From positions 1-64,000 of the forward strand of contig MWEG01000121.1 in assembly GCA_002070945.1 (NCBI GenBank): a stretch of DNA of 64,000 bases, written 5' to 3'. Positions 19,128-29,086 of this stretch are shown piece after piece (position 1 is the stretch's first letter; every line of letters starts with the position of its first letter). Position numbers and translations under genes: made by a program. Below the pieces are notes generated by a model, which saw only the letters and a list, made by a program, of their open reading frames with translations, was not told the DNA's origin and did not search any database. Source of the stretch: Lentisphaerae bacterium ADurb.Bin082 (GTDB lineage Bacteria > Verrucomicrobiota > Lentisphaeria > Oligosphaerales > Oligosphaeraceae).

Positions 19128-19135
<8 letters not shown>
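18602..19135 (+). CDS. Small integral membrane protein, MoxR operon partner
   Basis: The 177-residue protein has four or so hydrophobic segments between residues ~18 and 140 (FASAIGLLWLCLAGGTFLG, ISFLLPISLTLAGVSILGL, LCIWGLLFTIPGYFLAATWL, and a segment near 120-137), then a very basic tail (LLRRWLRRLKRR). I do not recognise the family. Its last 8 bases overlap the start of the MoxR ATPase gene, so the two are translationally coupled. MoxR operons often include membrane proteins acting with the ATPase in assembly of envelope or metal-containing enzymes, and I infer a similar partnership. Confidence 0.78.
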
Positions 19136-20132
<997 letters not shown>

Positions 20133-20253
20133 TCGCGAGCTACGCATCCGGCAAGGCCAAAATGTCGTCTCAAATGTGACACATTGTCACAACTTCTCGC
20201 ATCTTGCAACGATTTTCCGGCTGTTTCTCACCTCTTTCCTCCTTGTTTCAAAG

Positions 20254-20270
20254 TTGGCATGTTATCTGCT
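20254..20270 (+). promoter_or_regulatory. Sigma-54-like -24/-12 promoter for hsp20 genes
   Basis: TTGGCATG at 20254-20261 and CTGCT at 20266-20270 match the sigma-54 consensus TTGGCACG-N4-TTGCW, with GG at 20256-20257 and GC at 20268-20269 separated by exactly ten bases. This predicts a transcript starting near 20281, about 75 bases before the hsp20 ATG at 20357. A CIRCE element was looked for and not seen. The match is by eye; an activator-binding site upstream was not identified. Confidence 0.5.
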
Positions 20271-20356
20271 GCTATACATAGCGAATGCCAATAATACGGT
20301 TTGGGAGTTTATCCTGGCCGCCTGTTCCATCAACTCAATACAAGGAGGATATGACT

Positions 20357-20797
20357 ATGTTGTGGAGAAGTGCAAGACCATCTTTGTGGAATCCCTGGCA
20401 TGATTTGCGGAATTTCAACGATGAGATTTCCCGTCTGTTCGGAGATTTGGGCGAGTTCACTACGCGGGGCGAGTATCCGCCGGTGAACGTCTGGTTCAAC
20501 GATTACGAGGCTCGGTTCACAGTCAAGCTTCCGGGCGTGAATCTTGCCGACTTGGAGATCACGGCCAACCAGGACACATTGACGATCAAGGGCAATCGCG
20601 CTGCTGAAGTTCTTCCCGAAGGCGCTAACTATCTGCGCCAGGAACGCGGTTCAGGTTCCTTTGTGCGGACCTTCGCCCTGCCCTTCCCGGTCGACTCCGA
20701 GAACGTCGAAGCCGGCTACAAGGATGGCATCCTGGTCGTCCGCCTGCCCAAGGCCAAGTCTGTGCAGCCGCGCAAGATCAATGTCACCACTGCCTGA
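20357..20797 (+). CDS. Hsp20/alpha-crystallin small heat shock protein (1)
   Basis: The 146-residue product has the alpha-crystallin domain from residue ~40: VNVWFNDYEARFTVKLPGVNLADLEI, the TIKGNR beta-strand, and the C-terminal DGILVVRLPKAKSVQPRKI. The domain is of normal length. Small heat shock proteins hold unfolding proteins in an aggregation-resistant state in the cytoplasm without ATP. The start is set by AAGGAGG at 20342-20348, which is 8 bases from ATG 20357 but only 2 from the in-frame ATG at 20351. It is followed by a second hsp20 gene and a shared terminator, so the pair forms one operon, possibly under a sigma-54-like promoter. Confidence 0.95.
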   Translation: MLWRSARPSLWNPWHDLRNFNDEISRLFGDLGEFTTRGEYPPVNVWFNDYEARFTVKLPGVNLADLEITANQDTLTIKGNRAAEVLPEGANYLRQERGSGSFVRTFALPFPVDSENVEAGYKDGILVVRLPKAKSVQPRKINVTTA

Positions 20798-20889
20798 GTT
20801 GCTCCCCCGTTGGCGCCAGTGCCAACGGGTTGCAACCACCGCCAAATCCCATTCCAAATCAAAAATAACATAACAGAGGAGAACACACT

Positions 20890-21297
20890 ATGACAACGAA
20901 AGAACTCAAGAAGACGGAAGCCGCCGTCCCTGCGACTGGCAGAAACCAGGCTGCAAAGCCGGTCATCCTGACGCCGTTGGTTGACATCATGGAGACCGAC
21001 AAGGAAGTCATCCTGGTTGCTGACATGCCCGGCGTCAACGAAAGCAACGTCGACATTGACTTGCAGGGCAACAACCTGACCATCAAGGGCACTCGCGACG
21101 ACAAGTTCGGCATGGATGACGCCCAGCTGGTCCGCGGCGAGTACCGGCCAGAGTACTGCTACGAGCGTCAGTTCACCATCGGTGAAGTCATCGACATGAA
21201 AGGCATTTCCGCCTGCATGAAGGACGGCGTTCTGCGCCTGACTCTGCCAAAGCAGAAGGAACTGGCACCCCGACGCATCCAGGTCAAGGCCGGTTAA
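20890..21297 (+). CDS. Hsp20/alpha-crystallin small heat shock protein (2)
   Basis: The 135-residue protein has a short variable N-terminus (TTKELKKTEAAVPATGRNQA) and an alpha-crystallin domain (PLVDIMETDKEVILVADMPG, NNLTIKGTRDD, DGVLRLTLPKQKELAPRRI). It is a clear paralogue of the preceding gene but quite divergent, as in IbpA/IbpB-type pairs that co-assemble. AGAGGAG upstream of the ATG supports the start. The gene is 92 bases downstream of hsp20 (1) and ends just before a very strong terminator. Confidence 0.95.
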   Translation: MTTKELKKTEAAVPATGRNQAAKPVILTPLVDIMETDKEVILVADMPGVNESNVDIDLQGNNLTIKGTRDDKFGMDDAQLVRGEYRPEYCYERQFTIGEVIDMKGISACMKDGVLRLTLPKQKELAPRRIQVKAG

Positions 21298-21377
21298 AAC
21301 CACATCCTGCAAGGGGCACGCCGCGCCGGTTTCCTTCCTTACTTTCCTTTTCCGGCAGGATGCCCCGAGAGGAAAAC

Positions 21378-21422
21378 GCCCTGGGCGACAGTCAAAAACG
21401 ACTGTCGCCCAGGGCTTTTTTT
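21378..21422 (+). terminator. Rho-independent terminator of the hsp20 operon
   Basis: A perfect 16-base-pair stem (arms 21378-21393 and 21400-21415, beginning GCCCTGGGCGACAGT) closes a short A-rich loop and is followed by seven T residues at 21416-21422. It lies 80 bases after the second hsp20 stop codon. Confidence 0.95.
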
Positions 21423-21578
21423 AGGGGCGAGGGGCGGAATGCGGAATGTTGAATGCGGAATGCTGAATGTTGAATACGGAATGCTGAGGCGCATTCATCA
21501 TTCATCATTCATCATTTATCATTCGTTAGGGGCGAGTACATGCGGTAGCCGCCGTCCACGCTGTCCACGCTGTCCACA
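21423..21578. repeat. GAATGCTGAATG / GTCCAC composite intergenic repeat, copy 2
   Basis: This copy has the same block order as at 11723: TGAATGC-type 7-mers (here mixed with GAATGCG), TGAGGCGCATT, several ATTCATC units, CGTTAGGGGCGAG, then three GTCCAC words at its right end. It directly follows the hsp20 terminator and its right end abuts the element at 21574-21649. Expansion of ATTCATC in this copy suggests slippage after dispersal. Confidence 0.8.
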
Positions 21579-21649
21579 GGCAAACAACAAAAACTGCGCC
21601 TTCCCGGGGAAGCAAATTGCCGATGGGGGATTATTATATGATGACATAG
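21574..21649 (+). promoter_or_regulatory. Conserved ~75-base upstream element, copy 1
   Basis: About 65 bases from CCACAGGCAAACAACAAAAA onward are nearly the same as at 30375-30457, including GGAAGCAAATTG, GATGGGGGATTATTATAT and ACATAG. Both copies end about 55 bases before the ATG of a large secreted carbohydrate-active protein. The AT-rich ATTATTATAT block would suit a -10 region. I infer a shared promoter/operator; a mobile repeat is the alternative. Confidence 0.55.
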
Positions 21650-21704
21650 CCCAAACGAAAAGTTCCGAGCGTCTCTCATCCATTCCCCAAAGGTTCTCTC
21701 TGCC

Positions 21705-24053
21705 ATGCAAACTCGTCATCATGCTTTTTGCCTTGGTTGCGTTTTGTTGATTGCGGCAATTACGCTCCCTGCCCAGGAGATCATCCGCAATGGCCGCAGC
21801 GAAAAAAAGGGGATCGTGGTACCAGCGGCGGCCAACAGCGTCGAAAAAACTGCGGCTGACGAGTTGCAGTATCATCTCCAGGCCGCGACCGGTGCGCTGC
21901 TGCCAATCGTCAGCGAGGATTCTCCTGAGGCGGCAACGCTGGATGGCGGCTACTGCCTGGGCGCTGTCCGCCGAGCTGAATCATGGCTCAACCTCGGCGA
22001 CGCGCCGGCCTGCTCCTATAAAATCCGCTTGCGGGACGGCTTCCTGTTCATCTGCGGCCAAGACGGCCAAGGGCCGGAGACATCGACTCAGACGGCTGCG
22101 GGGACGCTGTTCGGCGTCACCGACTACCTGATGCATGCTCTCGGCGTACGCTGGGTCTTTCCTGGAAAGGACGGCGAATTCATCCCTCGGCACAAGGTGG
22201 TCGTCCTGGACAATTCCCTGAACCGCGACTACACGCCGGCATTGCGTTACCAGGGCGCACGCACTTATCGCATGTCTAACGAGCCTGACAGGCCGGAAAA
22301 ATTCCGCTGGGCCCGTCGGGTGCTGCACTACTACGTCGGCGGCGCGTTCCGGTTTGCCGGCAGGGGCGGCCACGCCTTTGAAACATGGCACCTGACCTAC
22401 GCCAAGGAGCATCCGGACTGGTTCTGCCTAATCAATGAAAAGCGCAAAGTCACCCCGTCCTACAACATGTGCATCAGCAATCCTGAATTCCAGGACGAGG
22501 TAGTTCGACTTTGGCACGAAGAACAACAGAAGACTCCCGGCCAACAGTTGCTGATCAACGTCAAGGAGAACGACAACCAGAACCGCTGCCAATGCCCGAA
22601 TTGCCTGGCCTGGGACGGGCCGGATGAGCGCGGACCGACCGGACGCTACGCTGCCCGCCGCAATGTCGGCGAGCGGTATGCTCATTTCTACCGCGCTGTG
22701 CAGGAGAAAGCCGCTCGCTTCGACCCCGCAGCCATGGTCGGATTCTATGCCTATCAGACGTATTTCTTTGCGCCGCGCTCAATCAAGCTCAATCCCGGCT
22801 GCTTCTGCGACCTGGTGCCGGACATCCCATTCCCGCGCACTAAAGCGCACACCGAATGGCTCCGCCAAGAATACCAGGCCTGGAAGGCGACCGACGCTAC
22901 TTTCGGGCTGCGGCCAAACTACTTCCTGGGCGGCTACTGCATGCCGGAAATCTGGTATGACGAATATATCGACGAATTCAAGTACCTGCTCCAGGAATTG
23001 CAGATTGTCGGCCTTGATGTCGATGGTCCTTCCGGCATGTTCGGCACCCAGAGCCTGAACCTGTATGCCATGGGCAGAATCGCAGTCGACCCCAGCCTGA
23101 CCGCAGAGCAAATCCGACGGGAATACCTGGAAGGCTTTGGCAGCGCGGCGCCGACAGTGGCCGAATACACGGACTTCTATCATCGATACATGAAGGAAAA
23201 CTGTGATCGGATCAACAAAGTCTACGCGGACAGCGTCGCCAACTGGTATGCCCACGGCTTCAACTACGGCCTGTATGCGCATGAAATCTTCCCGCCCGCC
23301 GTCCTGGAACAAGGCATCACCACCCTTGACCGCGGCCTGGCGACCCTGGCGCAGAGCGCTGACACGGCCGCCCTCGCCAAGCTGCGGTTCCTGCGCCAAG
23401 GCCTGGAGCACGCGCTCGCCTCAGCACGCTGCTCTGCCCTGGTGATGAATCCCAAGACGCCGACCGCAGAGCGCGACGCCGCAGTCGCGGCTCTGCGCGA
23501 CTATCGCGAGTCCCTGCCTATGCACCTGATCAGGAAAAGCAACCTGCTGCGGTCGGAACGATGCTGGGAAGCCAACCTGAGCGCCAAGATACGTCGGCCG
23601 GAAAAGGCCCTGGCCGTCCTGGAATTGCCGGAAACCTGGAAACTCAAGCTTGATCCGCAGGACAAAGGCGAGGCAGCCGGCTATATGCGAAAGGATTTCG
23701 ACGCATCGGACTGGCAGCCAGTTTCGACCTGGCGCTCGCTGGAGCTCCAGGGCCATCGCGACTATGTAAATGCCTGGTATCGGGCTAAGTTCCGGCTGGG
23801 AGCGAAAAAAGGCAAGAGCGTGTCCCTGTTCCTGGGCGCGATTGATGAAAGCTGCAAAGTCTGGGTCAATGGCCAACTGGCCGGGAGCCTCGTCTACGAC
23901 GCCGCGCGCAATCCGCACAGCTGGAAAAATCCCTTTGAAATTGATGTCACTCAATGGGTGAAATTCGAGGCTGATAACGATATTGTCATCAAGGTAATCA
24001 ACCGTTCCGGCGCTGGCGGACTCTGGAAGCCGTCGTTTGTCGTGTTGCGCTGA
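21705..24053 (+). CDS. Secreted DUF4838 protein with C-terminal jelly-roll domain (1)
   Basis: The 782-residue protein has a signal peptide (CLGCVLLIAAITLPAQ). Residues ~30-150 form the N-terminal domain seen in alpha-glucuronidase (GH67) relatives: AANSVEKTAADELQYHL, then GTLFGVTDYLMHALGVRWVFPG. The central DUF4838 region follows, with INVKENDNQNRCQCPNCLAW, whose N-x-C-x-C-x-x-C is a family mark, and GFYAYQTYFFAP. The last ~150 residues are a galactose-binding-like domain (CKVWVNGQLAG) shared with two other proteins in the window. DUF4838 proteins are taken to be exported glycoside hydrolases of unsettled activity. The start is preceded only by a weak AAAGG. Confidence 0.9.
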   Translation: MQTRHHAFCLGCVLLIAAITLPAQEIIRNGRSEKKGIVVPAAANSVEKTAADELQYHLQAATGALLPIVSEDSPEAATLDGGYCLGAVRRAESWLNLGDAPACSYKIRLRDGFLFICGQDGQGPETSTQTAAGTLFGVTDYLMHALGVRWVFPGKDGEFIPRHKVVVLDNSLNRDYTPALRYQGARTYRMSNEPDRPEKFRWARRVLHYYVGGAFRFAGRGGHAFETWHLTYAKEHPDWFCLINEKRKVTPSYNMCISNPEFQDEVVRLWHEEQQKTPGQQLLINVKENDNQNRCQCPNCLAWDGPDERGPTGRYAARRNVGERYAHFYRAVQEKAARFDPAAMVGFYAYQTYFFAPRSIKLNPGCFCDLVPDIPFPRTKAHTEWLRQEYQAWKATDATFGLRPNYFLGGYCMPEIWYDEYIDEFKYLLQELQIVGLDVDGPSGMFGTQSLNLYAMGRIAVDPSLTAEQIRREYLEGFGSAAPTVAEYTDFYHRYMKENCDRINKVYADSVANWYAHGFNYGLYAHEIFPPAVLEQGITTLDRGLATLAQSADTAALAKLRFLRQGLEHALASARCSALVMNPKTPTAERDAAVAALRDYRESLPMHLIRKSNLLRSERCWEANLSAKIRRPEKALAVLELPETWKLKLDPQDKGEAAGYMRKDFDASDWQPVSTWRSLELQGHRDYVNAWYRAKFRLGAKKGKSVSLFLGAIDESCKVWVNGQLAGSLVYDAARNPHSWKNPFEIDVTQWVKFEADNDIVIKVINRSGAGGLWKPSFVVLR

Positions 24054-24080
24054 ACAGCCGAGTCAATGAAAATTTAGGTA

Positions 24081-24161
24081 ATGTACGAAATTTTGGTTAA
24101 TGGGCGAAGTTTTGTGACAGAAAGTGAGATTTGCCATAAGTCGCGGAGCGACAAAAGCCCC
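24081..24161. repeat. Dispersed intergenic repeat, copy A
   Basis: The segment beginning ATGTACGAAATTTTG and containing GAGATTTGCCATAAG, then a small hairpin (GTCGC-gga-GCGAC) and AAAGCCCC has a shorter relative at 57177-57238. The following bases to about 24250 (including CCCTGGGTGAGATGG and CCTGAAAGGGCGAGACATA) look like another noncoding repeat type. The 363-base gap 24054-24416 contains no gene that I can see. Confidence 0.6.
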
Positions 24162-24362
24162 AACCGGGCGCGACATACCGACCCGCCAGGGCCGGCGTCG
24201 CCCTGGGTGAGATGGATATCATTCGGAGTCCTGAAAGGGCGAGACATAAACGCCGCTACGGCTAAAAGACAACATAAAGGCATGCGAGTATTCAACACAA
24301 AATTTCGCAGATTGGCAGAACATAGGTTGTGGACGGTAGTCTACCCAAGGTTTTTCGTGGAC

Positions 24363-24399
24363 AAAAAAATGGGTTGTGGGCTTGTGCCCACAACCCATT
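24363..24399 (-). terminator. Rho-independent terminator of the minus-strand sugar operon
   Basis: On the minus strand a perfect 14-base-pair stem (arms 24386-24399 and 24368-24381, AATGGGTTGTGGGC and complement, TTGT loop) is followed by a run of T residues (A7 at 24363-24369 on the plus strand). It lies just after the stop of the gene at 24417-25277 and ends the three-gene operon. Confidence 0.9.
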
Positions 24400-24416
24400 C
24401 TTGGTGGCTTTCGTGG

Positions 24417-25277
24417 TTATTTTACCTCTCTGATAGGGATAACAGCGTATGTTTCAGCTTTTTCGTTTTCCGTCTTCAGAATGGCAGGAACCTGTTCGGA
24501 AGAAGCGGCTTCAAAGCCACGGATCAGCATAGTAAATTCTTCCGAGGCATAGCCACTAGGTAATACCTGCGGAAGTTTCATGAACAGGTAATATTTGTTG
24601 TATAACTTGGGTACTTCCCAGATTGTGGATTTGCGGCTCTGGCCAGGAATCACTTTTGGGAAAAAGCAAAAGACTCCTTTTTGGGTTGTGGCATTGTATT
24701 CAGCAAGCCACTTGATGTCGCTGTTTAGATGCCATTGAACTTTTTCATGTGTAAATTCGCCTGAAAGTTCCCGCCCATCGCCTGTCATGGCAAACCAATG
24801 TGAAAACATCTTATCCCAGCAGTATTGGAAGATATAAAAGTTAAAAACATTTTGTGTGTCAGTTGCAACAAATTTCTTTTGTTCGACAATACCATCTTTT
24901 GTAACTATGAGGCGAACTCTAACGAGCAGCTTGTCCAATTGCGAGACTTTTTCAATTACAATGTTTTCTCCAGCGAACACAGCGTTCGCGGCTGGCTGTT
25001 CATCCTTTCCGTCAACTTCTACTTTGAGTTCTTTGATAAGCTCGGTGCCACCCTCTGTATGGCCTGCACCTATGTATGTTCCGCCCGTGGCAGGTATAAG
25101 GACGTTGCCATTCCAACCTGATGCCGGGCAAAGCAGGTAGCCTTTGTAGTCAATGCTGCGGATGCTATGCTTTCCAGTTTCTGTCATTTTAATTTTATAG
25201 TCACCTACATTCAAAGTATATTCATAGGCAGCAAGAGACATTGCAAAGGTAAACATAGCTATTACGATGGATTTCAT
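24417..25277 (-). CDS. Secreted protein of unknown function, third gene of AT-rich operon
   Basis: The 286-residue protein has a short signal peptide (MKSIVIAMFTFAMSLAAYEY). The rest is rich in beta-strand-like segments (YTLNVGDYKIKMTE, IDYKGYLLCPASGWNGN, LLVRVRLIVTKDGIVEQKKF) and resembles a sugar-binding or galactose-mutarotase-like sandwich. I do not recognise a family. AAAGGAG upstream marks the start. It follows the 927-residue protein gene by 30 bases and precedes a terminator, so it is the last gene of the operon. Its base composition is AT-rich like its operon partners and unlike most of the window. Confidence 0.8.
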   Translation of the reverse strand: MKSIVIAMFTFAMSLAAYEYTLNVGDYKIKMTETGKHSIRSIDYKGYLLCPASGWNGNVLIPATGGTYIGAGHTEGGTELIKELKVEVDGKDEQPAANAVFAGENIVIEKVSQLDKLLVRVRLIVTKDGIVEQKKFVATDTQNVFNFYIFQYCWDKMFSHWFAMTGDGRELSGEFTHEKVQWHLNSDIKWLAEYNATTQKGVFCFFPKVIPGQSRKSTIWEVPKLYNKYYLFMKLPQVLPSGYASEEFTMLIRGFEAASSEQVPAILKTENEKAETYAVIPIREVK

Positions 25278-25307
25278 TGTTGTTTTTCTCCTTTGTTCGA
25301 CTATCTC

Positions 25308-28091
25308 CTACTCATTTATAAGAAGCATTCGGTAATCTCTGCGTGGAACAGATATTTTCACCTCTCCGCTTGCGAGTGACAGAATTTCCCCTGATTCTGC
25401 GTCCGTTATGTTGGATGCCGATTGGATATAGTCGCTATTAAGACATAGTAAAATTTCTTGGTTTTCGAGGCTGGCATTTCCGACGATAGCAAGCCATTTT
25501 TTGCCATTTTTGTAGGAAACTGCGTAAATTTCCTTGCCATTCGTGGCCTTTACAGGGATTTTTTTGCCATAGTACGGGAAATATTCGACTGCATCATCGG
25601 CAATGCCAAAATCCTGCTTGATCTTGATTGCCTTCCAAGCCGCCTGCGGCTTGCAGAAAATCGGATAAATCAAATTATCATGCAGCAGACACATCATCAC
25701 ATAGTCACGGGTGGCCGCATCGCTGTCGCTGTATTCCTTTGACAGGTCTGGACTCTTTGTGAAATTGGCCATCATCTGGCAGTACCAGCCAAATGGAGTG
25801 CCTGATTCTATGACCCAACGCTCTGGCGGCGCAGCCCAGTACAAGAAATCAGCCCCGCCGTCATTCAGGCTTTGCAGGATTTTCTCCTTGTTTACGCCGT
25901 ACTTGTCGTAAACCCCCGGGTTTCGATAGTATGCCGTATTCCATAATTCTCCTGTCAGGCAGGCCTCACAGAAACTGGCCGAGGGCAAAAGCATTGTCGC
26001 CGCAGTATGCACAAACATTATGGGCATTTTTCCGCGTTCTTTCAGGAAAACCGCGCAAAGACGCTTCACAAGGTCTCGGCGTGCCCACCAATCGTACTCT
26101 GGATATACTTTGCCGTCGCGACCAAGCCATCCAGCATCGTGCATGAGGTTGCAATCAGCTGTCGGCCCCCATTCGTCGAGGTTTGCGACTCCATCAACAC
26201 CGCATTTCGCGTGCTGTTCCATAAGGAAGCAGAAGAAATCAGCGTATCTGCTGCCTAGCCCTGGCTGAAATTGGCGCTCGCCGCGATTCGAGCCATAAGG
26301 CGCCGTGGAAACAGGAAGTTTTGTCCATTCTCCAAAGTATTTCTTGATTTCAGGCGCCTGCCACAGGAAATCAGAGTCATCGGAGGAATTTTGCGCCTCC
26401 GCATTGTCGGTCACTGGATTCCAGGTTACCGCCTTGTATTTTCCTAGTTCTTTATAAATGCCCAGGTTGCAAAGTATCGGGTCAATGTAAATTCCAAAGA
26501 GCCTGCCTTTGGCATGCTCCCTTGCAATGCGCTCCTTGTAGATTGCATCGTCATAGATTCTGGGGTAGAAGCCAACGCGCGCCTTGTTTGGGGAGGCAGG
26601 GGGCAAATAGTCATAACTGCCGCTGCTGTAAAGCACTTTTACTTTTTGTCCGCAGTATTTTTCTGCATCTGCCGCAAAATAGTCATAGTTCATGCTGTTT
26701 CCTCGCCAGCCTTTTGGCTTTGGGCGCGCTGGTGTGGCCATGAGCCCGAAAGTCCAAGTTGTTGGTCTGGCAATCAGCAATTCAGATGAAACAGGTGTAA
26801 TTTGCAATGATGTGCCGGCATTGCCGCGAACAACCTTCAGCGCGTCCGGACGCTTTTCTCTGTCGAGGGGGTTCCATTCCTTTTCCGAGCTTGTAAACCA
26901 GAGGAAGCCCTTGTCCTCGCTTCCCAACCATACCAGCAACTTGAATGGACTTTCCCACACAAGACCTTCCTGTTTCGGAATTGCCATTGTAAAACTTGAT
27001 TTTTGTACGTTCAGGGACATTCCACTGTCTCGCGAACCTGTATAATGTAGGTATTTGGCCTGGGTATTGTCCATAGTTATTTTATAGTTGAAATGATTCA
27101 AAGCAACACAACCGCGCGGTATAATTGTAAAATCAATGCGCATCATGCCATCATATTCCACTTGTGTGCGTATTTCCGCATCCACAGTTTCCCCAGTCAT
27201 TCTCGACAAGTATTCGACAACGCCTTTGTGCTTGCGCAGGATTGTCGTATATTCAGGTTTAAATATTTCCTCTTTTTCATTTACGGTTGCGGAAAACTCC
27301 ATGCCCTTGGCAAAAAGTTGCTCGTCCAATGCAGTTACCTCTTCTGGCAGTCCATGTTGCCCCAGCAGATAAGTGCGTCCCCATACTTCCACACTGTTTT
27401 CACTGGCTTTAATTGGAGTAAATGGCGGCAGTATGAAATTAGGGTCCAGTGCTTCTATGCCACGGCGATTGAACATCCAGTCCTCGTTCGAGGTGTCAAT
27501 CGCAGGAGGCAATGGACGATCAACCAAGTTAGCATTAACGATTTTAGCCTCGGCGCTTGCAGCTTCCTGTTCATCCAGACGCCTGATTTTCAGATCATCA
27601 ATCCACATTGCAAGGTTCGTGCGGTTGTATAGCATCAGACCACAGTTATACATGTCATTCTTGGTTTTAAAAACAAAGCGGAGTTCGTGCCAGTTCCCTT
27701 GACCCGGAATATCTTTTCCGCCAATGAAATATAAATCCGCTTTTTTTGAGTCTTTCGCATAGTTGCAGACTGCCATATCCATCTGCTTGGCAATTTCGGG
27801 AGAACAGACCTCCTTGCGCACCATCATTGTCACTTCATAGCTCACCTCGGGTTCAAGGGCAAGGATGAATTTCCTGTACGAATATTTGCCGTCTCCCTGG
27901 TATTTGTAGCATTGCTTTCCACTGTGCGGATTTTCATCCACATTTTCTGGAGCCTGTTCCTCAAAACTGGTTTCAAATGGCAGTCCTGCACCAACTGCAA
28001 AATAAGTTGCATTTGCTGGAATTGGACATAATGGTTTCGGTAACTCAGCAACGCACATAAGCGGAATTAAAAAAAAAGGGGAAAATTTCAT
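25308..28091 (-). CDS. Large secreted glycoside-hydrolase-like protein (possibly DUF6067)
   Basis: I start at ATG 28091 (MKFSPFFLIPLMCVAELPKP), which begins the signal peptide; an in-frame ATG 13 codons earlier would spoil it. The 927-residue product has a carbohydrate-binding-like sandwich at ~35-175 (SGKQCYKYQGDGKYSYRKF, NLAMWIDDLKIRRL). A catalytic-type region follows, including VWLGSEDKGFLWFTSSEKEW and TFGLMATPARPKPKGWR, which I associate from memory with DUF6067. A TIM-barrel-like stretch contains GVDGVANLDEWGPT, and a C-terminal beta domain ends the protein. The substrate is unknown. It is the central gene of an AT-rich operon with a prepilin-like gene upstream. Confidence 0.82.
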   Translation of the reverse strand: MKFSPFFLIPLMCVAELPKPLCPIPANATYFAVGAGLPFETSFEEQAPENVDENPHSGKQCYKYQGDGKYSYRKFILALEPEVSYEVTMMVRKEVCSPEIAKQMDMAVCNYAKDSKKADLYFIGGKDIPGQGNWHELRFVFKTKNDMYNCGLMLYNRTNLAMWIDDLKIRRLDEQEAASAEAKIVNANLVDRPLPPAIDTSNEDWMFNRRGIEALDPNFILPPFTPIKASENSVEVWGRTYLLGQHGLPEEVTALDEQLFAKGMEFSATVNEKEEIFKPEYTTILRKHKGVVEYLSRMTGETVDAEIRTQVEYDGMMRIDFTIIPRGCVALNHFNYKITMDNTQAKYLHYTGSRDSGMSLNVQKSSFTMAIPKQEGLVWESPFKLLVWLGSEDKGFLWFTSSEKEWNPLDREKRPDALKVVRGNAGTSLQITPVSSELLIARPTTWTFGLMATPARPKPKGWRGNSMNYDYFAADAEKYCGQKVKVLYSSGSYDYLPPASPNKARVGFYPRIYDDAIYKERIAREHAKGRLFGIYIDPILCNLGIYKELGKYKAVTWNPVTDNAEAQNSSDDSDFLWQAPEIKKYFGEWTKLPVSTAPYGSNRGERQFQPGLGSRYADFFCFLMEQHAKCGVDGVANLDEWGPTADCNLMHDAGWLGRDGKVYPEYDWWARRDLVKRLCAVFLKERGKMPIMFVHTAATMLLPSASFCEACLTGELWNTAYYRNPGVYDKYGVNKEKILQSLNDGGADFLYWAAPPERWVIESGTPFGWYCQMMANFTKSPDLSKEYSDSDAATRDYVMMCLLHDNLIYPIFCKPQAAWKAIKIKQDFGIADDAVEYFPYYGKKIPVKATNGKEIYAVSYKNGKKWLAIVGNASLENQEILLCLNSDYIQSASNITDAESGEILSLASGEVKISVPRRDYRMLLINE

Positions 28092-28160
28092 TGCTGCTCT
28101 TTTGGTGTAAAAATTTGCCATGTTGAACATTCTGGAAAAAACTGCAACCGCTCATTGCAG

Positions 28161-28874
28161 TTATGGACGCGTGCCTGTAAGTGTCCAGTACGTTTTGCCT
28201 GTATTGACTCCATTAGCGTGTGTCAAGCCACTTTGCCATGGATTTGCTATGTTCGCTACCTTTAGGCTCGTCGCATGCCCATCGCACCATAGGATATTGA
28301 TGGCGGAACCGTGCCTGGCGCTGGCAAAATATGGGGGCGAGGCGGTGGCGTTGTAATACGGAATTGTATAGTTTGCACCGCTTGCCGTGGTGCCACTTGT
28401 ATTTACAACATCCGTAAAGTAAATGGTCTCGGTTGGATATTTGATTTCGTTTATCTTAGCTGAAACCTGCTCATATCCAGCAGGACGCGAGGCTTGAGGT
28501 TGGTAAGTCACGCCTTTTGTGGCAGTATTGTACATGTTTATTCCGTACCAGGGTGGAGTGGAAGAAGCCGGTACACATTTTTTGGCCAAATTTTCACACG
28601 CTGGGCAGTTGAAGACAACACTGTCTCCGCAATACTGCCCTATGAACCAGATATAGTAAACTTGATTGCCGTTGCCTCTGTAAGGAATTGTGTAATCATC
28701 GAATTCACTACTATAGTTGAAAGCGGAGAGTCCTATCTGCTTCAAGTTGCTTATGCAGGAAATGGCCCGAGCCTTTTCGCGGGCTTTGCTCAAAGCCGGC
28801 AATAACATGGAGGCTAAGATCGCAATAATGGCTATGACTACCAGCAGTTCTATCAAGGTAAATCTCTGTTTCAT
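28161..28874 (-). CDS. Prepilin-like protein with H-X9-DG domain (DUF1559-type)
   Basis: The 237-residue protein opens with a type IV prepilin signal ([20 protein letters not shown]; cleavage expected between R4 and F5, with glutamate at mature position 5) and a long N-terminal helix ending in [16 protein letters not shown]. Near the C-terminus, [16 protein letters not shown] carries the H-X9-DG motif that is common in planctomycete, verrucomicrobial and lentisphaeral prepilin-like proteins. These may act in secretion pseudopili or glycan capture at the surface. AAAGGA precedes the ATG. It is the first gene of an operon with two secreted proteins and has a near-consensus promoter 60 bases upstream. 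Confidence 0.93.
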   Translation of the reverse strand: MKQRFTLIELLVVIAIIAILASMLLPALSKAREKARAISCISNLKQIGLSAFNYSSEFDDYTIPYRGNGNQVYYIWFIGQYCGDSVVFNCPACENLAKKCVPASSTPPWYGINMYNTATKGVTYQPQASRPAGYEQVSAKINEIKYPTETIYFTDVVNTSGTTASGANYTIPYYNATASPPYFASARHGSAINILWCDGHATSLKVANIANPWQSGLTHANGVNTGKTYWTLTGTRP

Positions 28875-28932
28875 GAAATATTCCTTTCATTAGCCATGTC
28901 AATTACAAACCTGCTCATGCCTGTCGCCCGTA

Positions 28933-28961
28933 AGTATAAACCGAAAAAGCAAGCTTGTCAA
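28933..28961 (-). promoter_or_regulatory. Near-consensus sigma-70 promoter with overlapping palindrome
   Basis: On the minus strand TTGACA (28961-28956) and TATACT (28938-28933) are separated by exactly 17 bases, predicting a transcript starting near 28926 and a ~52-base leader before the prepilin-like gene. The palindrome CAAGCTTG (28950-28957) overlaps the -35 box and repeats the half-site of the operator at 29116-29134, so the divergently encoded GntR-type regulator probably represses here. Confidence 0.8.
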
Positions 28962-29086
28962 ATAAAAAAACGACGGAAAAATCAAAAAATTGTACTTTTT
29001 ATGGAGTAAACTAGTGCGCACAGCGTATTTTTTGTCCACTGAAAACGAGGAGGTTTTCTGCGTATATCAATTTTTTACACATTTTT

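Noticed and set aside
20133-20356. CIRCE/HrcA operator before hsp20
   Set aside because: No TTAGCACTC-N9-GAGTGCTAA-like inverted repeat was found; a sigma-54-like promoter is the better match.
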